Source: Pusillimonas caeni (GTDB lineage Bacteria; Pseudomonadota; Gammaproteobacteria; Burkholderiales; Burkholderiaceae_B). Taken from it: a stretch of DNA of 64,000 nucleotides. Each line of letters starts with the position of its first letter. The stretch's first letter is position 1. The notes beneath the pieces are model-generated. The model had not been told where the DNA came from and ran no database searches. It saw only the letters and a program-made list of their open reading frames with translations. The position numbers were made by a program, and so were the translations under genes. Where the stretch lies: the NCBI RefSeq assembly GCF_003545815.1, contig NZ_PDUW01000008.1, positions 1-64,000 on the forward strand, written 5' to 3'. This document shows positions 25,402-35,120 of this stretch, in pieces.

Positions 25402-26178
25402 TTATCTTTTTATCTTGCTGAAAAGACTAAAGAAATTTTCCGTAGTCTGCCGAGCCACGTCAGCCACGGGCACAGCTCGCAATTCAGCGATCTTCTCGGC
25501 CACGTGAATGACCTTGGATGGATCGTTGGTCTTGCCGCGATACGGTACGGGCGCCAAAAAAGGCGAATCGGTTTCGATCAGCAAGCGATCGAGGGGAATG
25601 CGGGTGGCCAGGTCCTGCAGGTCGACCGCCTTCTTGAACGTGACGATGCCCGACAATGAAATGTAGAAGTTCATCTCCATGGCGGCCTGGGCCACTTCCC
25701 ACGACTCGGTGAAACAATGCATCACGCCGCCGAATTCGTCGGCGCCCTCTTCGCGCATGATGCGCAGGGTGTCTTCGCTGGCCGAACGGGTATGGATGAT
25801 GAGCGGCAGGCCGCTTTTGCGACTGGCGCGGATATGGGTGCGAAAGCGTTCGCGCTGCCACTCCAGCGGCTCCGAAAGGCGGAAATAATCAAGCCCCGTC
25901 TCGCCTATCGCCACGACCTTGGGGTGCCGGGCCATGTCGGCCAGCTGTTCCACCGTGGGCTCGGGCGTATCTTCGTAGTCGGGGTGCACGCCCACCGAGG
26001 CATACAGATGGGAATGCGGCGCCACGACTTCCATCAGGCCGGGCCATTGCGGCATATTGACGCTGACCACCAGCGCATGGCCCACCTGGTTGCGCTTCAT
26101 GTTCTCCAGGATGCCGGGCAGGTTTTCGGCCAGCTCGGGAAAATCGAGATGGCAGTGCGAGTCTACATACATGTTCAA
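25402..26178 (-). CDS. tatD: TatD family metal-dependent deoxyribonuclease
   Basis: TatD/YcfH-type hydrolase, 258 aa, a TIM-barrel metal-dependent nuclease. Metal and catalytic motifs are His8 and His10 (DSHCHLDF), the Glu in GETGLDYF, the His in LIIHTRSA, the His in MHCFTES and the Asp in IETDSPFLAP. It overlaps the holB stop by 4 bp and is the last gene of the mltG-tmk-holB-tatD operon, a conserved order in proteobacteria. Confidence 0.92.
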   Translation of the reverse strand: MNMYVDSHCHLDFPELAENLPGILENMKRNQVGHALVVSVNMPQWPGLMEVVAPHSHLYASVGVHPDYEDTPEPTVEQLADMARHPKVVAIGETGLDYFRLSEPLEWQRERFRTHIRASRKSGLPLIIHTRSASEDTLRIMREEGADEFGGVMHCFTESWEVAQAAMEMNFYISLSGIVTFKKAVDLQDLATRIPLDRLLIETDSPFLAPVPYRGKTNDPSKVIHVAEKIAELRAVPVADVARQTTENFFSLFSKIKR

Positions 26179-27245
26179 ACCGTTTCTGTGGATGCGGCCG
26201 GGCCGCAGGCCTGGACTACACGCTGCAACGCGGCATGCGTAAACAGCTTGGCATTAAGGGGATGATCGGCCACCGCGCGCTGCGAGGCAAGCCACTTGGC
26301 CGCCTCGGCCAGACGCTCTCGGGATGCGCGTTGCGCAATGGCCCGCAAGCCCTTCTCTTGTTCAGGGAAATAACGCACGGGCGCCTGGACGGCGGCCAGC
26401 GACAGGTCGACGAAAAGACGCTGCAAGGCATCGATCCAGGCCGCCGGCGCCTGTTTCTCGAGCAGGTCGGCCAACGGACCGATTTCGGGCGCGCCGCCTT
26501 GCGCCAGGGGCGACAGCAGTTGCTTCAACCACGCCGGGCAGGCGTGATCCTCGCCGCTCCGGGCCCTTTCCAAGGCCAGCAGCGGCGCGCCGCCGGCAAC
26601 GGCCAGCCAGGGGCCCGGGTCGGTCAGGCCCTGCTCGCGCAGCCAGGGCAGGCATTGCTCGGGACGCGGCACGGGCAGCGGCAGACGCCGGCAGCGCGAC
26701 ACCAGGGTGGGCAACAGGCGGTCGGGCGCATCGGCGGTAAGCAGAAACACTGTATTGGCGGGCGGCTCTTCCAGCACCTTGAGCAAGGCGTTGGCCGAAA
26801 TGATGTTGAGCGCCTCGGCGGGATACAGTACGGCCACTCGCCAGCCGCCCCGGTGGGTGGCCGTGTTGAACCAGTCGTGCAGGGCCCGCAGCTGCTCGAC
26901 ACGGATATCCCGCGACGGCGCCTTGCGGGCCGAGCCGCCGGCCGGCTCCGCGGCCTCGTCGGCGGCGTCTTCTCCTTCTTGGGCCGCCACGGCGTCCGGC
27001 CGGATGCGGCGCAGGTCGGGATGGTTGCCCGAGGCCACCCAGGCGCAGGCATGGCACCGCCCGCAAGCGATGCCGCGCTGGGGCGACTCGCAAAGCAGGC
27101 TGGCGGCCGCGGCCAGGGCGAAGCGGCGCTTGCCTATGCCGGCCAGCCCGTGGATCAGCCAGGCATGCGCAAACCGCTCGCGCCGTCCGAGCCATTGTTC
27201 GGCGGTGTCGTGCTGCCAGGGCAGGAAACCGGGCGGCGCGCTCAT
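26175..27245 (-). CDS. holB: DNA polymerase III delta-prime subunit
   Basis: Clamp-loader subunit, 356 aa. A degenerate P-loop GLAGIGKR is at 33-40. Cys52, Cys61, Cys64 and Cys67 form the zinc module of delta-prime and DnaX proteins. The sensor region [18 protein letters not shown] and RCRRLPLP follow the family pattern. The start at 27245 overlaps the tmk stop as ATGA. Longer frames through tmk are spurious. The C-terminal collar domain is helical. Confidence 0.93.
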   Translation of the reverse strand: MSAPPGFLPWQHDTAEQWLGRRERFAHAWLIHGLAGIGKRRFALAAAASLLCESPQRGIACGRCHACAWVASGNHPDLRRIRPDAVAAQEGEDAADEAAEPAGGSARKAPSRDIRVEQLRALHDWFNTATHRGGWRVAVLYPAEALNIISANALLKVLEEPPANTVFLLTADAPDRLLPTLVSRCRRLPLPVPRPEQCLPWLREQGLTDPGPWLAVAGGAPLLALERARSGEDHACPAWLKQLLSPLAQGGAPEIGPLADLLEKQAPAAWIDALQRLFVDLSLAAVQAPVRYFPEQEKGLRAIAQRASRERLAEAAKWLASQRAVADHPLNAKLFTHAALQRVVQACGPAASTETV

Positions 27246-27901
27246 GCGCTGCCTCCCAGCCGTCCTTCGCGCCAGGCTTGCTCCAGCTCTTGTGCCTGAG
27301 CGATGAGGTCGGCCCGCACCACCTCGATGTCGCGGCTGGAATCGAGCACCCGGACACGGCCCGGATGCCGCCGGGCGCGTTCGTGATAGGCCTGGCGGGT
27401 GCGTTCGAAGAAGTCCGCCCCTTCCTGTTCGAAGCGGTCGAGGTCGCGGCTGCGCGCCAGGCGTTCGCGGGCAATGGCCAGCGGCACATCGAAAAGCCAG
27501 GTGCGATCGGGTTGCAGGTGCGGATGCACCCATTGCTCCAGGGCTTCGACCCGCTCGGCGCCCAGCTCGCGCCCGCCGCCCTGATAGGCGTAGCTGGCGT
27601 CGGTAAAACGGTCGCAGACCACCCATTTTCCGGCGGCGAGCGCGGGCTCGATCACGGTGCGCAGGTGTTCGCAGCGGGCGGCGAACATCAGCAGCAGTTC
27701 GGTCTCGAGCTGCATGGGCCGGGTCAGGACAATCTGGCGCAGGGCCTCGCCCATTTCCGTGCCGCCGGGTTCGCGGGTGCATACGACGTCCAGGCCCCGG
27801 CCGCGCAGGTGCTCGACGAGCCCGAGCACATGGGTGCTTTTGCCGGCTCCGTCCAGCCCTTCGAGCGTCACGAAACAGCCGCGTGGGGTAGTCATGTTCA
27901 A
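27242..27901 (-). CDS. tmk: Thymidylate kinase
   Basis: Phosphorylates dTMP to dTDP, 219 aa. The P-loop GLDGAGKST is at 15-23, followed by [13 protein letters not shown], the DR(F/Y) segment [19 protein letters not shown], and a LID region [15 protein letters not shown] (residues 150-165). Overlaps both neighbours by 4 bp in a four-gene operon. Confidence 0.95.
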   Translation of the reverse strand: MNMTTPRGCFVTLEGLDGAGKSTHVLGLVEHLRGRGLDVVCTREPGGTEMGEALRQIVLTRPMQLETELLLMFAARCEHLRTVIEPALAAGKWVVCDRFTDASYAYQGGGRELGAERVEALEQWVHPHLQPDRTWLFDVPLAIARERLARSRDLDRFEQEGADFFERTRQAYHERARRHPGRVRVLDSSRDIEVVRADLIAQAQELEQAWREGRLGGSA

Positions 27902-28911
27902 CGTTGTCCCAGAATGTATTTGGACACGGCGCGGTTGTGCGCCAGCAGGGTTTCGGAAAATTCGCTGGTGCCGTCTCCCCGCGACACGAAGTACAGATAC
28001 TTGTGCTTTTCAGGGTTGAGCACGGCATGCAGCGAAGCCAGGCCGCTGCTGGAGATCGGCGTGGGCGGCAAGCCGCCGCGCGTATAGGTGTTCCAGGGCG
28101 TGTCGGCCTGCAGGTCGCGCTTGCGGATGCGGCCTTCGTAGGCTTCGCCCATGCCGTAGATGACGGTGGGGTCGGTCTGCAGCGGCATCTTGATGCGCAA
28201 GCGGTTGACGAAGACCCCCGCCACGCGGGCGCGGTCGGCGCTATGGCCGGTTTCCTTCTCGACGATGGAAGCCAGTATCAGGGCTTCATAGGGGCTTGAC
28301 AGGGGCAGGTCGGGCTCGCGCTCGGCCCAGAGCTTGTCCAGTTGCTGCATTTGCGCGTGGTAGGCGCGCCGCAATATGTCGAAATCGGTCGTTCCCGGCG
28401 TGAAAACGTAGGTATCGGGATAGAAAAGCCCTTCGGGATGCGACTGTTCGGCGCCCAGGCGCTGCAATAGCTCCTGGTCGGAAACGCCGTCCAGCGTCTG
28501 CTTGACGTCCGGGCTGGCGCGCAGCACGCCGCGTATCTGCTGGTAGGTCCAGCCCTCTACCAGGGTGAGCCGCGTCAGGGTCATGTCGCCCTGCGCCATG
28601 CGCTCGAGCAGCTGCCAGGGCGTGTCGCCCTTTTTCGCTTCGTAAGCCCCGGCCTTCAATTGGCGATCGAGCTCGGTCAGGCGGGCCAGGACCACGAAGG
28701 CGCGCTGGTCGATCCGGATGCCCGCTTCGTTCATGACTCGCGCCACGCCGTGGGGCGAGCTGCCGGGCTCGACGAGATAATCGATGCGCTCGGCGTTCAT
28801 GGATACGGCCCGCTTCGTGGCCCAATACCAGGCCCCCGCGCTGGCGGCAAGCCCGGCAAGCGCGGCAAAGAGCAGTACATAAAGAAGGAAAATACCGAAT
28901 CTGCGTTTCAT
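27898..28911 (-). CDS. mltG: Endolytic transglycosylase MltG
   Basis: Membrane-bound endolytic murein transglycosylase (YceG family), 337 aa from ATG 28911; in-frame sequence to 28962 would add 17 residues before the hydrophobic start [20 protein letters not shown]. One N-terminal membrane span is followed by a LysM-like subdomain and the YceG catalytic domain. The catalytic Glu is in [20 protein letters not shown], and the characteristic [12 protein letters not shown] follows. First gene of the operon with tmk, holB and tatD. Confidence 0.93.
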   Translation of the reverse strand: MKRRFGIFLLYVLLFAALAGLAASAGAWYWATKRAVSMNAERIDYLVEPGSSPHGVARVMNEAGIRIDQRAFVVLARLTELDRQLKAGAYEAKKGDTPWQLLERMAQGDMTLTRLTLVEGWTYQQIRGVLRASPDVKQTLDGVSDQELLQRLGAEQSHPEGLFYPDTYVFTPGTTDFDILRRAYHAQMQQLDKLWAEREPDLPLSSPYEALILASIVEKETGHSADRARVAGVFVNRLRIKMPLQTDPTVIYGMGEAYEGRIRKRDLQADTPWNTYTRGGLPPTPISSSGLASLHAVLNPEKHKYLYFVSRGDGTSEFSETLLAHNRAVSKYILGQR

Positions 28912-29038
28912 TGCTTCAAAAGTGTAGCCGATGGCCTTGACCCGCCGGCGTCCGTCCGGCATGGTAAGGAATTGCCGTTATCATAAACGGTGTAGTGTAT
29001 TGGTTTATGCCCCACCCGCTTTCAGACCCGTCGTATCC

Positions 29039-29992
29039 ATGAATAATTCCCCTGCTTTTGCGACCCCCCTTGCCGATCTTTCCGTCCTGCGCGCCACCGG
29101 CGCCGATGCGGCCGACTTCCTGCACGGCCAGCTCACCCAGGACATCGCCGGCCTGCCGTCCGGCCAGGCGCGGCTGGCGGGCTATTGCACGCCCAAGGGC
29201 CGCCTGCTGGGCACCGTGGTCATCTGGCGCGACCCCGCCAATCCGGCGGATTTCGTCGCCCTCATCAAGGCCGACATCGCCGAAACGCTGGCCAAGAGGC
29301 TGTCGATGTTCATCCTGCGGGCCAAAGCCAAGCTCACCGTCGAACCGCTCGCCGTATGGGGGGTTCAGCTTCAGGCCGGCGAGACCCCCGCCGGCCCCCT
29401 GGCGCCTCCCGCAGGCGCCGCGCCCTGGAGCGTGGTGCGCACAGACCAGGGTACCTGGGTCAGTGCTCCGCGCGCCGACACCGGACTGCAGCGCTGGTGG
29501 CTGGTAACCGGCCAGGAAATCCCCGCCCAGGGCGGGCAGGCGTCCGAACTGCAGGCGGCCTGGCAGGCCGCCGACATCGCCGCCGGCCTTCCCTGGACGC
29601 AGGCCGCCACGCAAGACGTCTTCATTCCCCAAACCCTCAACCTGGACTTGATCGAAGGCGTCAATTTCACCAAGGGCTGTTATCCCGGCCAGGAAGTGGT
29701 GGCCCGCAGCCATTACCGCGGAACCATCAAGCGCCGCATGGCCTATGGCGTCGCCGATTCAGCCGAATCCGCCGCCTCGCTGGCGGGCAGCGACATCTTC
29801 GACGCCGCGCGGCCCGAATCGCCCAGTGGCCGCGTAGTCAACGCCGCCACCCACGATGGCCGCACCCATCTGCTGCTGGAGGTACACCTGGCCGACCTGG
29901 GCACGGCCGAATATCGCCTGGGCTCGGTCGACGGTCCGCACATCGGCATCCAGCCTTTACCCTATTCCATCGACACCGTCGAGGCGGGCTAG
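29039..29992 (+). CDS. ygfZ: tRNA-modifying / Fe-S maintenance protein YgfZ
   Basis: Folate-binding protein of the GcvT-like YgfZ family, 317 aa, linked to Fe-S cluster enzyme maintenance. The defining motif KGCYPGQEVVAR is near residue 220. The N-terminal DFLHGQLTQDIAGL is typical. The start at 29039 fits the family; upstream in-frame residues fall in the mltG promoter area. It is divergent from mltG. Confidence 0.9.
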   Translation: MNNSPAFATPLADLSVLRATGADAADFLHGQLTQDIAGLPSGQARLAGYCTPKGRLLGTVVIWRDPANPADFVALIKADIAETLAKRLSMFILRAKAKLTVEPLAVWGVQLQAGETPAGPLAPPAGAAPWSVVRTDQGTWVSAPRADTGLQRWWLVTGQEIPAQGGQASELQAAWQAADIAAGLPWTQAATQDVFIPQTLNLDLIEGVNFTKGCYPGQEVVARSHYRGTIKRRMAYGVADSAESAASLAGSDIFDAARPESPSGRVVNAATHDGRTHLLLEVHLADLGTAEYRLGSVDGPHIGIQPLPYSIDTVEAG

Positions 29993-30006
29993 TTGAGGCT
30001 GAGGTC

Positions 30007-31146
30007 TTACGCGCCCAGGTCGGCCAACGGATGGGCGGCGCCGGCCGGCCAGGCGGGGACGAAAAAGCGTTGCACCCATTCACTGTCCGCCTCCGCAATC
30101 GAGGCCGGCCACCAGCGGGGCGACTTGTCCTTGTCGATCAGCAGCGCCCGCACGCCTTCCCTGAAATCGCCGCCCGCGACGCATTGCAGTATGGCGGTGT
30201 ACTCCATCTGAAACACCTGGGCCAGCGACAGGCCCCGCGCCCTCTTCTGCAGGGTGAATCCCAGGCGCGCCGAGCCGGGAGCACCCCGCATGAAGGTCTG
30301 CGCGGCGCGGGCAAGCCAGGGGTTCGAGGCATCCTGCCACCCTTGTACGCCGGCGCAGATGGCCTCGAAGTCGGGGCCGTCGCACTGCTCGGCGATGCGC
30401 TCGTAGAGAGACTGCAGCGGGCCGGGGCAGCCCATGTCGGTCAAGGCCATCGACCGCAGCAGCCGATCCAGCCGGATGTCGTTCTCTTGCCGGTCGTCCG
30501 ACCACGAGGCGCTCTGCAGCGCCTGCGCCAGAGCGGGCCATCCCGCCGAGTACAGGCAGTAGTCGGCCAGGCCCAGATGGCGGCAATCCGAGGCGCCGAG
30601 CTGGGCGCCGGTCAGGGCCAGGAAGGTGCCGATGCCGGCGGGCAGGCGCTCGAGCATCCAACTGGCGCCCACATCGGGAAAGATTCCGATGGTGATTTCC
30701 GGCATGGCGAAACGGGTGGTTTCCGTGGCGACGCGGTGGCTGGCGCCCATCATCAGGCCGACGCCGCCTCCCATGACGATGCCGCTGCCCCAGCACAGCA
30801 GGGGCTTGGCATAGCGGTGTATGTGATAGTCCAGCCGATATTCGACGGCGAAGAAGTCGCGGGCGTATTCATTGTTCCAGGCGTCGCCGGGCTCGGCTGC
30901 CTGCATGGAGGCGTAGAGGCTGTGCAGGTCGCCCCCGGCGCAAAAGGCCTTGCCGCCCTCGCCGCGCAGCACGACCATGACCACGGCATCGTCTTTTTCC
31001 CATGCAGTCAGTTGGCGGTCCAGCTCAGCGCACATCGGCAATGTCAGGCCATTGAGGGTTCGAGGCCGATTCAAGGTGGCCACGGCGATGCGGCGGCCGC
31101 CGCCGGCCTCCAGGGTGTCGAACAACAGGTCGGTACTCATGCGCAT
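30007..31146 (-). CDS. Enoyl-CoA hydratase/isomerase family, HIBYL-CoA hydrolase-like
   Basis: Crotonase-fold protein, 379 aa, the length of 3-hydroxyisobutyryl-CoA hydrolases rather than simple enoyl-CoA hydratases (about 260). The oxyanion-hole region GKAFCAGGDLHSLY and GSGIVMGGGVGLMMGASHRV are followed by RFAMPEITIGIFPDVGASWM, typical of the hydrolase subgroup in valine breakdown. The C-terminal KDKSPRWWPASIAE is also typical. The start could be ATG 31146 or 31140. It converges on ygfZ with a 14-bp gap. Confidence 0.85.
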   Translation of the reverse strand: MRMSTDLLFDTLEAGGGRRIAVATLNRPRTLNGLTLPMCAELDRQLTAWEKDDAVVMVVLRGEGGKAFCAGGDLHSLYASMQAAEPGDAWNNEYARDFFAVEYRLDYHIHRYAKPLLCWGSGIVMGGGVGLMMGASHRVATETTRFAMPEITIGIFPDVGASWMLERLPAGIGTFLALTGAQLGASDCRHLGLADYCLYSAGWPALAQALQSASWSDDRQENDIRLDRLLRSMALTDMGCPGPLQSLYERIAEQCDGPDFEAICAGVQGWQDASNPWLARAAQTFMRGAPGSARLGFTLQKRARGLSLAQVFQMEYTAILQCVAGGDFREGVRALLIDKDKSPRWWPASIAEADSEWVQRFFVPAWPAGAAHPLADLGA

Positions 31147-31200
31147 GCACTCCGGGTTGTGGCGGTCGGGCCGGCCGGCCCGCGCTCGGCCCGCCGCCGT

Positions 31201-31617
31201 CTATGATTTGTCCGCGCCGCGTACCCGGCGGGGGCGGAACCGGGTCTGCTGCTCAGCGGCCTTGCGGTGTTCCGCCCGGCGCCGCCGCGATTCCATGGGG
31301 TCGTAATCCAGCGGCCGATAGATCTCGACACGGTCGCCGTCCGACACGGTTTCTTCCAGATGGCAGCGGCGACCGAATATGCCCACGGCGGGCGCATCGA
31401 CGGGATAGGCGGGAAAGGCCCGGGCGAAGCCGCTTAGCTTCAGAACGGTGCCGACGTCGGTGCCGAAAGGCACGGTCAAGGCGGTTTGCCAGACGCTGTC
31501 ACGCTCTGCATGGACGACTGTCACCTTTATGCTGCCGGTCGGGCCTGCGCCGGGGCTCTTGACCGCGACACGCGGCGAGGCCGCGCCCGCGCGCCGCCTG
31601 ACGACCTCAGTCTCCAT
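31201..31617 (-). CDS. rnfH: RnfH family protein
   Basis: Small ubiquitin-like-fold protein of the RnfH/UPF0125 family, 138 aa. The conserved core runs from IKVTVVHAERD through VGIFGRRCHLEETVSDGDRV to EIYRPLDYDPMESRRRRAEH. The N-terminal 35 residues and the basic C-terminal tail are variable. The start at 31617 overlaps the ratA stop by 11 bp; longer readings run through ratA. The ratA-rnfH order is conserved in proteobacteria; the function is unclear. Confidence 0.88.
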   Translation of the reverse strand: METEVVRRRAGAASPRVAVKSPGAGPTGSIKVTVVHAERDSVWQTALTVPFGTDVGTVLKLSGFARAFPAYPVDAPAVGIFGRRCHLEETVSDGDRVEIYRPLDYDPMESRRRRAEHRKAAEQQTRFRPRRVRGADKS

Positions 31618-32041
31618 AGCAGGCCTGGGCTCGCTGGGTGAACGAGTCGATGAAGCTGGTGGCAATGCGATTGAAGACCGGGCCCACCACCATTTCGAGC
31701 GCCCGGTTGGAAAAGGCATATTCCATGGTGTAGAGCACTTTGCATGCGTCGGGGGCCAGCTCCTGGAAGCGCCAGGTGCCGGTCAGGGCGGAAAACGGCC
31801 CGTCGACCAGATGAAAGGTGATCATCTCGGGATAGTGGTGCTCGTTGCGGGTGGTGAAGGTCTGCTTGATGCCCGCGATGCTGATGGTGATCGACGCCTG
31901 CATGCCGTGTTCGTCCCGCTGCTGCACCACGGCGCCGCCACACCAGGGCATGAACTCGGGGTACTTGTCGACGTCGGCGACCAGATCGAACATCTGGGCG
32001 CGGTTATAGGGTACGAGTACGGAGCGTTGGACTGTATGCAT
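31607..32041 (-). CDS. ratA: RatA-like coenzyme Q-binding / ribosome association protein
   Basis: START/SRPBCC-fold protein, 144 aa, of the RatA/Coq10 family. It begins MHTVQRSVLVPYNRAQMFDL and carries VADVDKYPEFMPWCGG, the family hallmark. In E. coli the homologue was reported as a ribosome-subunit association toxin, while eukaryotic Coq10 binds ubiquinone. It is divergent from smpB, a classic arrangement. Confidence 0.9.
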   Translation of the reverse strand: MHTVQRSVLVPYNRAQMFDLVADVDKYPEFMPWCGGAVVQQRDEHGMQASITISIAGIKQTFTTRNEHHYPEMITFHLVDGPFSALTGTWRFQELAPDACKVLYTMEYAFSNRALEMVVGPVFNRIATSFIDSFTQRAQACYGD

Positions 32042-32102
32042 CGAATGTCGTTAATGGATAGAATGTATTGATTTTACCTTCTACCGCAAGAACCCTTGAT
32101 TC

Positions 32103-32558
32103 ATGAGCATTGTCGACAACCGCAAGGCAACCCACGATTACTTCATCGAAGACCGCTTCGAGGCGGGCCTCGTGCTCGAAGGCTGGGAGGTCAAGGCAAT
32201 TCGGGCGGGCCATGTGCAGATCAAGGAAAGCTACATCATCGTGCGCGATGGCGAGATCTTTGTAGTGGGCATGCACATCAGCCCGCTGCCCACGGCATCC
32301 ACGCACATACACCCGAATTCGACCCGCACGCGCAAGCTGCTGCTGAAGGCCGAGGAGATCAAGAAACTCATCGGCAAGGTGGAGCAGCGCGGCTATACGC
32401 TGGTGCCGCTCAATCTGCACTACAAGAACGGCCGCATCAAGATGGACTTCGGACTGGGACGCGGCAAGAAGCTGCACGACAAGCGCGATACGGCGCGGGA
32501 CAAGGACTGGGCGCGCGAGAAAGAGCGCCTCATGAAGCACGATCTGCGCAATAAATAG
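32103..32558 (+). CDS. smpB: SsrA-binding protein SmpB
   Basis: tmRNA-binding protein for ribosome rescue, 151 aa, the usual length. It begins [20 protein letters not shown] and continues [20 protein letters not shown]; the basic C-terminal tail [19 protein letters not shown] inserts in the mRNA channel. A tmRNA gene is not found within this window. The gene is followed by the nested inverted repeat described below. Confidence 0.96.
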   Translation: MSIVDNRKATHDYFIEDRFEAGLVLEGWEVKAIRAGHVQIKESYIIVRDGEIFVVGMHISPLPTASTHIHPNSTRTRKLLLKAEEIKKLIGKVEQRGYTLVPLNLHYKNGRIKMDFGLGRGKKLHDKRDTARDKDWAREKERLMKHDLRNK

Positions 32559-32634
32559 CGGTGGGGTGATCGGTTTTGAGTTCTTCGTACGGGCTTTTTT
32601 TTAGAATCAGGCGTCTAGTTTGAGTCTTTAAGAC

Positions 32635-32854
32635 GGCGTGGGGCGGGTGGGTATTTTGGGCGCCGCTCGCTGCGGTCCGGCTGCGCCGGACTACCCTCGC
32701 ACCCTATCAGTTTCGGGGCGCCCGCAGAACTCGCGGCGGCGGACCAGTGGTCCGCCAAGCTCGCCGCTCAGACAGCTGCGGGCTTGCCTCCCCGAAACTG
32801 ACAGGGTACTCGGCTTGCTCGAACGTCGCCCAAAATACCCACCCGCCCCACGCC
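32635..32854. repeat. Nested 220-bp inverted-repeat element
   Basis: An outer stem of 28 bp (32635-32662 with 32827-32854; ggcgtggggcgggtgggtat and its complement) encloses an inner pair (accctatcagtttcgggg near 32701-32718 with its complement near 32790-32807). At the centre is a perfect 9-bp palindrome around one base (32738-32756, ggcggacca-g-tggtccgcc). A further hairpin gtccggctgcgccggac lies at 32674-32690. Frames through it look like artefacts. It occupies the gap between smpB and the alkyltransferase gene, which otherwise (32559-32927) holds no gene. Confidence 0.85.
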
Positions 32855-32927
32855 TCATAGATCGTAATTTGTTGTGCTGCTGGTCCTCTGAGGCTGTGAC
32901 GACCGTACCCTCACGGGTCAAGAACAA

Positions 32928-33743
32928 TTATCGGCCGAAGGCGAAGCCTTCCAGCTGCAGCAAAGCCACCTTGCGCTCCAGTCCGCCGGTGTAGCCGGTA
33001 AGCGTCCGATTGCTGCCGATGATGCGATGGCAAGGCACCACAATGGCGACCGGGTTGCGTCCCACCGCCGTGCCTACCGGCCGGCCATGGCCGGGCGTCA
33101 TGCCCGCCAGCACCGCGAGGTCTCCGTACGACACCACCTCCCCATAGGGCACGCGGCACAACGCATTCCAGACCTTCGTCTGGAACGGCGTGCCCGACAG
33201 CTGCAGCGGAAAACTGAAGTCTTTCCTTTCGCCCGCGAAGTACTGCGCCAGCTCCGCCTGCACGAGGGCGAACAGAGCGACCGCATCCTCAGGCGCGCCT
33301 TCCTGCAGCAACTCCAAAGCGGCGGGCTGCCCGTCCCGCCCCGCCTCGTCCCGGGCGGATAGCGCGCCCTCTTCCGTGACGCCGCCGACGGTAGATACCG
33401 GGTCGGCTTTCACGGTACCGGCAAGCCCGTTCGCATTCGGCCGCCCCGCAAGCTCACTTTCGTCCGCAAACAGCGCCATCTGGCCGGAGGCCCCGTCCTT
33501 GCCGTCCATCGACGCACAATGGTGTTCCCCGCCTGCGGCGTAGCGACGGGCGGGACGCAACGTGCGCAGCGGCACGCCTCCGGCGGTGCCCGAACCGGGG
33601 CGGCGCGAATCGGAGCGGACTCCGGGCCCGCCGGCGAGGGGCGGACAGTCCTTCTGGTCCGTGAAATACAGGCCGGCCAGCCCCTCGCCGCTGCCGCAAA
33701 GCAGCATGGGGCCAAAAGGGGAGTCGATGCGGGCGCGATACAT
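32928..33743 (-). CDS. ogt: Methylated-DNA-protein cysteine methyltransferase with internal insertion
   Basis: O6-alkylguanine-DNA alkyltransferase, which transfers the alkyl group to its own Cys238 in VVPCHRII. The catalytic domain (155-271) is complete: GTPFQTKVWNALCRVPYGEV, GRPVGTAVGRNPV and LTGYTGGLERKVALL. At 271 aa it is about 100 residues longer than usual. Residues 1-38 match the ordinary N-terminus (SPFGPMLLCGSGEGLAGLYF), then about 110 residues of Gly/Ala/Arg/Pro-rich, low-complexity sequence intervene before VQAELAQYFAGERKDF. Possible causes are an insertion, expansion or repaired frameshift. The gene is still fully open. Confidence 0.85.
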   Translation of the reverse strand: MYRARIDSPFGPMLLCGSGEGLAGLYFTDQKDCPPLAGGPGVRSDSRRPGSGTAGGVPLRTLRPARRYAAGGEHHCASMDGKDGASGQMALFADESELAGRPNANGLAGTVKADPVSTVGGVTEEGALSARDEAGRDGQPAALELLQEGAPEDAVALFALVQAELAQYFAGERKDFSFPLQLSGTPFQTKVWNALCRVPYGEVVSYGDLAVLAGMTPGHGRPVGTAVGRNPVAIVVPCHRIIGSNRTLTGYTGGLERKVALLQLEGFAFGR

Positions 33744-33821
33744 GGCGGACTCTTCGGTAGACGGGCGTGATGCGGGGCCGATGCAGCCGTTGTGGTCAAG
33801 ACGGTTGGGGCATGGCCGCGA

Positions 33822-35120
33822 TCAATGCAGTTTAACGCGCGGCGCGCTGCGCTTGAGCAGCAGCCGCCCCACCGCCATGACGAAGGTGCGCACCACGCCC
33901 AGCACCGCCAGGTGATGCATCAGGTGCAGGCTCATATACATCATGCGCGCCACCAGCCCTTCGACGAACCAGCTCTTGCCCGACAAGACGCCCATCAGGC
34001 TGCCCACGCCGCGCGTATGGCCGACCGAGACCAGCGAACCGTAGTCCTTGAAGCGGAATGCGCTCTGGGAAGGCTCTTTGCCCTCGATGCGGTCGCGCAG
34101 TATGGGAATGAGGAAATCGGCCTGCTGATGGGCCACCTGGGCGCGCGCCGGCAAGTATTCGCCTTCCTTGTCCCACGGCGCCTGGGCGCAGTCGCCGATG
34201 GCGAAGATATTCGGGTCATCGGTGCGCAGCATGCGGTCCACCACAACCTGGTTGAGGCGGTTGACGCTCAGGCCCAGCTCGGCCAGGAAGGACGGCGCCT
34301 CGATCCCCGCGGCCCAGACGCAGATGTCGCAGGGATAATGCCTGCCCTGGGCGTCGGTCAGGCCGTCTTCCTGCACCGAGGCGACGCGCACCGAGGTCTT
34401 GACGTCGATGCCGCGCTCTTGCAGCAGGTGCTGGGCCGCGTCCGACATCTTGGGCGGAAGGGCCGAGAGTATGCGGCCCGCGCCCTCGAGCAGGGTGATG
34501 TGTATGCTGTGCGCGGGGTCCAGCCGTTCCAGGCCGTAGTAGCGGATGTTCTTGCTGGCCTCGACGAGCTCGGCCGCCAGCTCCACGCCGGTGGCGCCGC
34601 CGCCCACGATGGCGATCTTCAAAGCTTCGGGAGGTTGGGAGCCGTTATGGGCGATGACCAGCTTGCGAAGGAACAGCTTGCGGAAGCGCTCGGCCTGCTC
34701 GGTGGAGTCCAGCGCCACCGCGTACTCGCGCGCGCCGGGCGTGCCGAAGAAGTTGGAGCGGCTGCCCACCGCCAGCACCAGCGTGTCGTAGGCGATGTCG
34801 CGGGCGGGAAAGATTTCGTGCTGCTCGTCCATCACGGCGTCCAGCCGTATGGTGCGCGATGCGCGGTCCACGCCCCTCAGCGCGCCGTAGATGAAGGTGA
34901 AGCCGCTGTCCTTGGCCATCATGGCGTACGACAGCCCTTCGCGGTGGATGTCCAGCGTACCCGCCGCCACTTCGTGCAGGGAGGGTTTCCAGATGTGGTC
35001 GGGCGAGCTGTCGACCAGAAAGACGTGTCCCGGCCCGAAGCGGCGCCCGAGCTTGGAGGCCAGCTCCAGTCCACCGGCGCCACCGCCGACGATCACCACC
35101 TTGTGCGCCCGCTCGTCCAT
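33822..35120 (-). CDS. ndh: Type II NADH dehydrogenase
   Basis: Single-subunit NADH:quinone oxidoreductase, 432 aa. The FAD motif VGGGAGGLELASKLG is near residue 11. The NAD-binding IAIVGGGATGVELAAEL follows, and ANIFAIGDCAQ closes the FAD fold (here PNIFAIGDCAQAPW). The C-terminal helix region VARMMYMSLHLMHHLAVLGV is the amphipathic membrane-binding part typical of NDH-2. It feeds electrons from NADH to ubiquinone without pumping protons. Monocistronic by appearance. Confidence 0.93.
   Translation of the reverse strand: MDERAHKVVIVGGGAGGLELASKLGRRFGPGHVFLVDSSPDHIWKPSLHEVAAGTLDIHREGLSYAMMAKDSGFTFIYGALRGVDRASRTIRLDAVMDEQHEIFPARDIAYDTLVLAVGSRSNFFGTPGAREYAVALDSTEQAERFRKLFLRKLVIAHNGSQPPEALKIAIVGGGATGVELAAELVEASKNIRYYGLERLDPAHSIHITLLEGAGRILSALPPKMSDAAQHLLQERGIDVKTSVRVASVQEDGLTDAQGRHYPCDICVWAAGIEAPSFLAELGLSVNRLNQVVVDRMLRTDDPNIFAIGDCAQAPWDKEGEYLPARAQVAHQQADFLIPILRDRIEGKEPSQSAFRFKDYGSLVSVGHTRGVGSLMGVLSGKSWFVEGLVARMMYMSLHLMHHLAVLGVVRTFVMAVGRLLLKRSAPRVKLH

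Noticed and set aside
29185-31206. 673-codon plus-strand frame across ygfZ and the HIBYL-CoA hydrolase-like gene
   Set aside because: It overlaps two well-supported genes in other frames and shows no family resemblance.
32559-32927. tmRNA gene next to smpB
   Set aside because: The tmRNA gene is sometimes close to smpB, but this gap holds only a nested inverted repeat, with no tRNA-like ends or tag-coding region.
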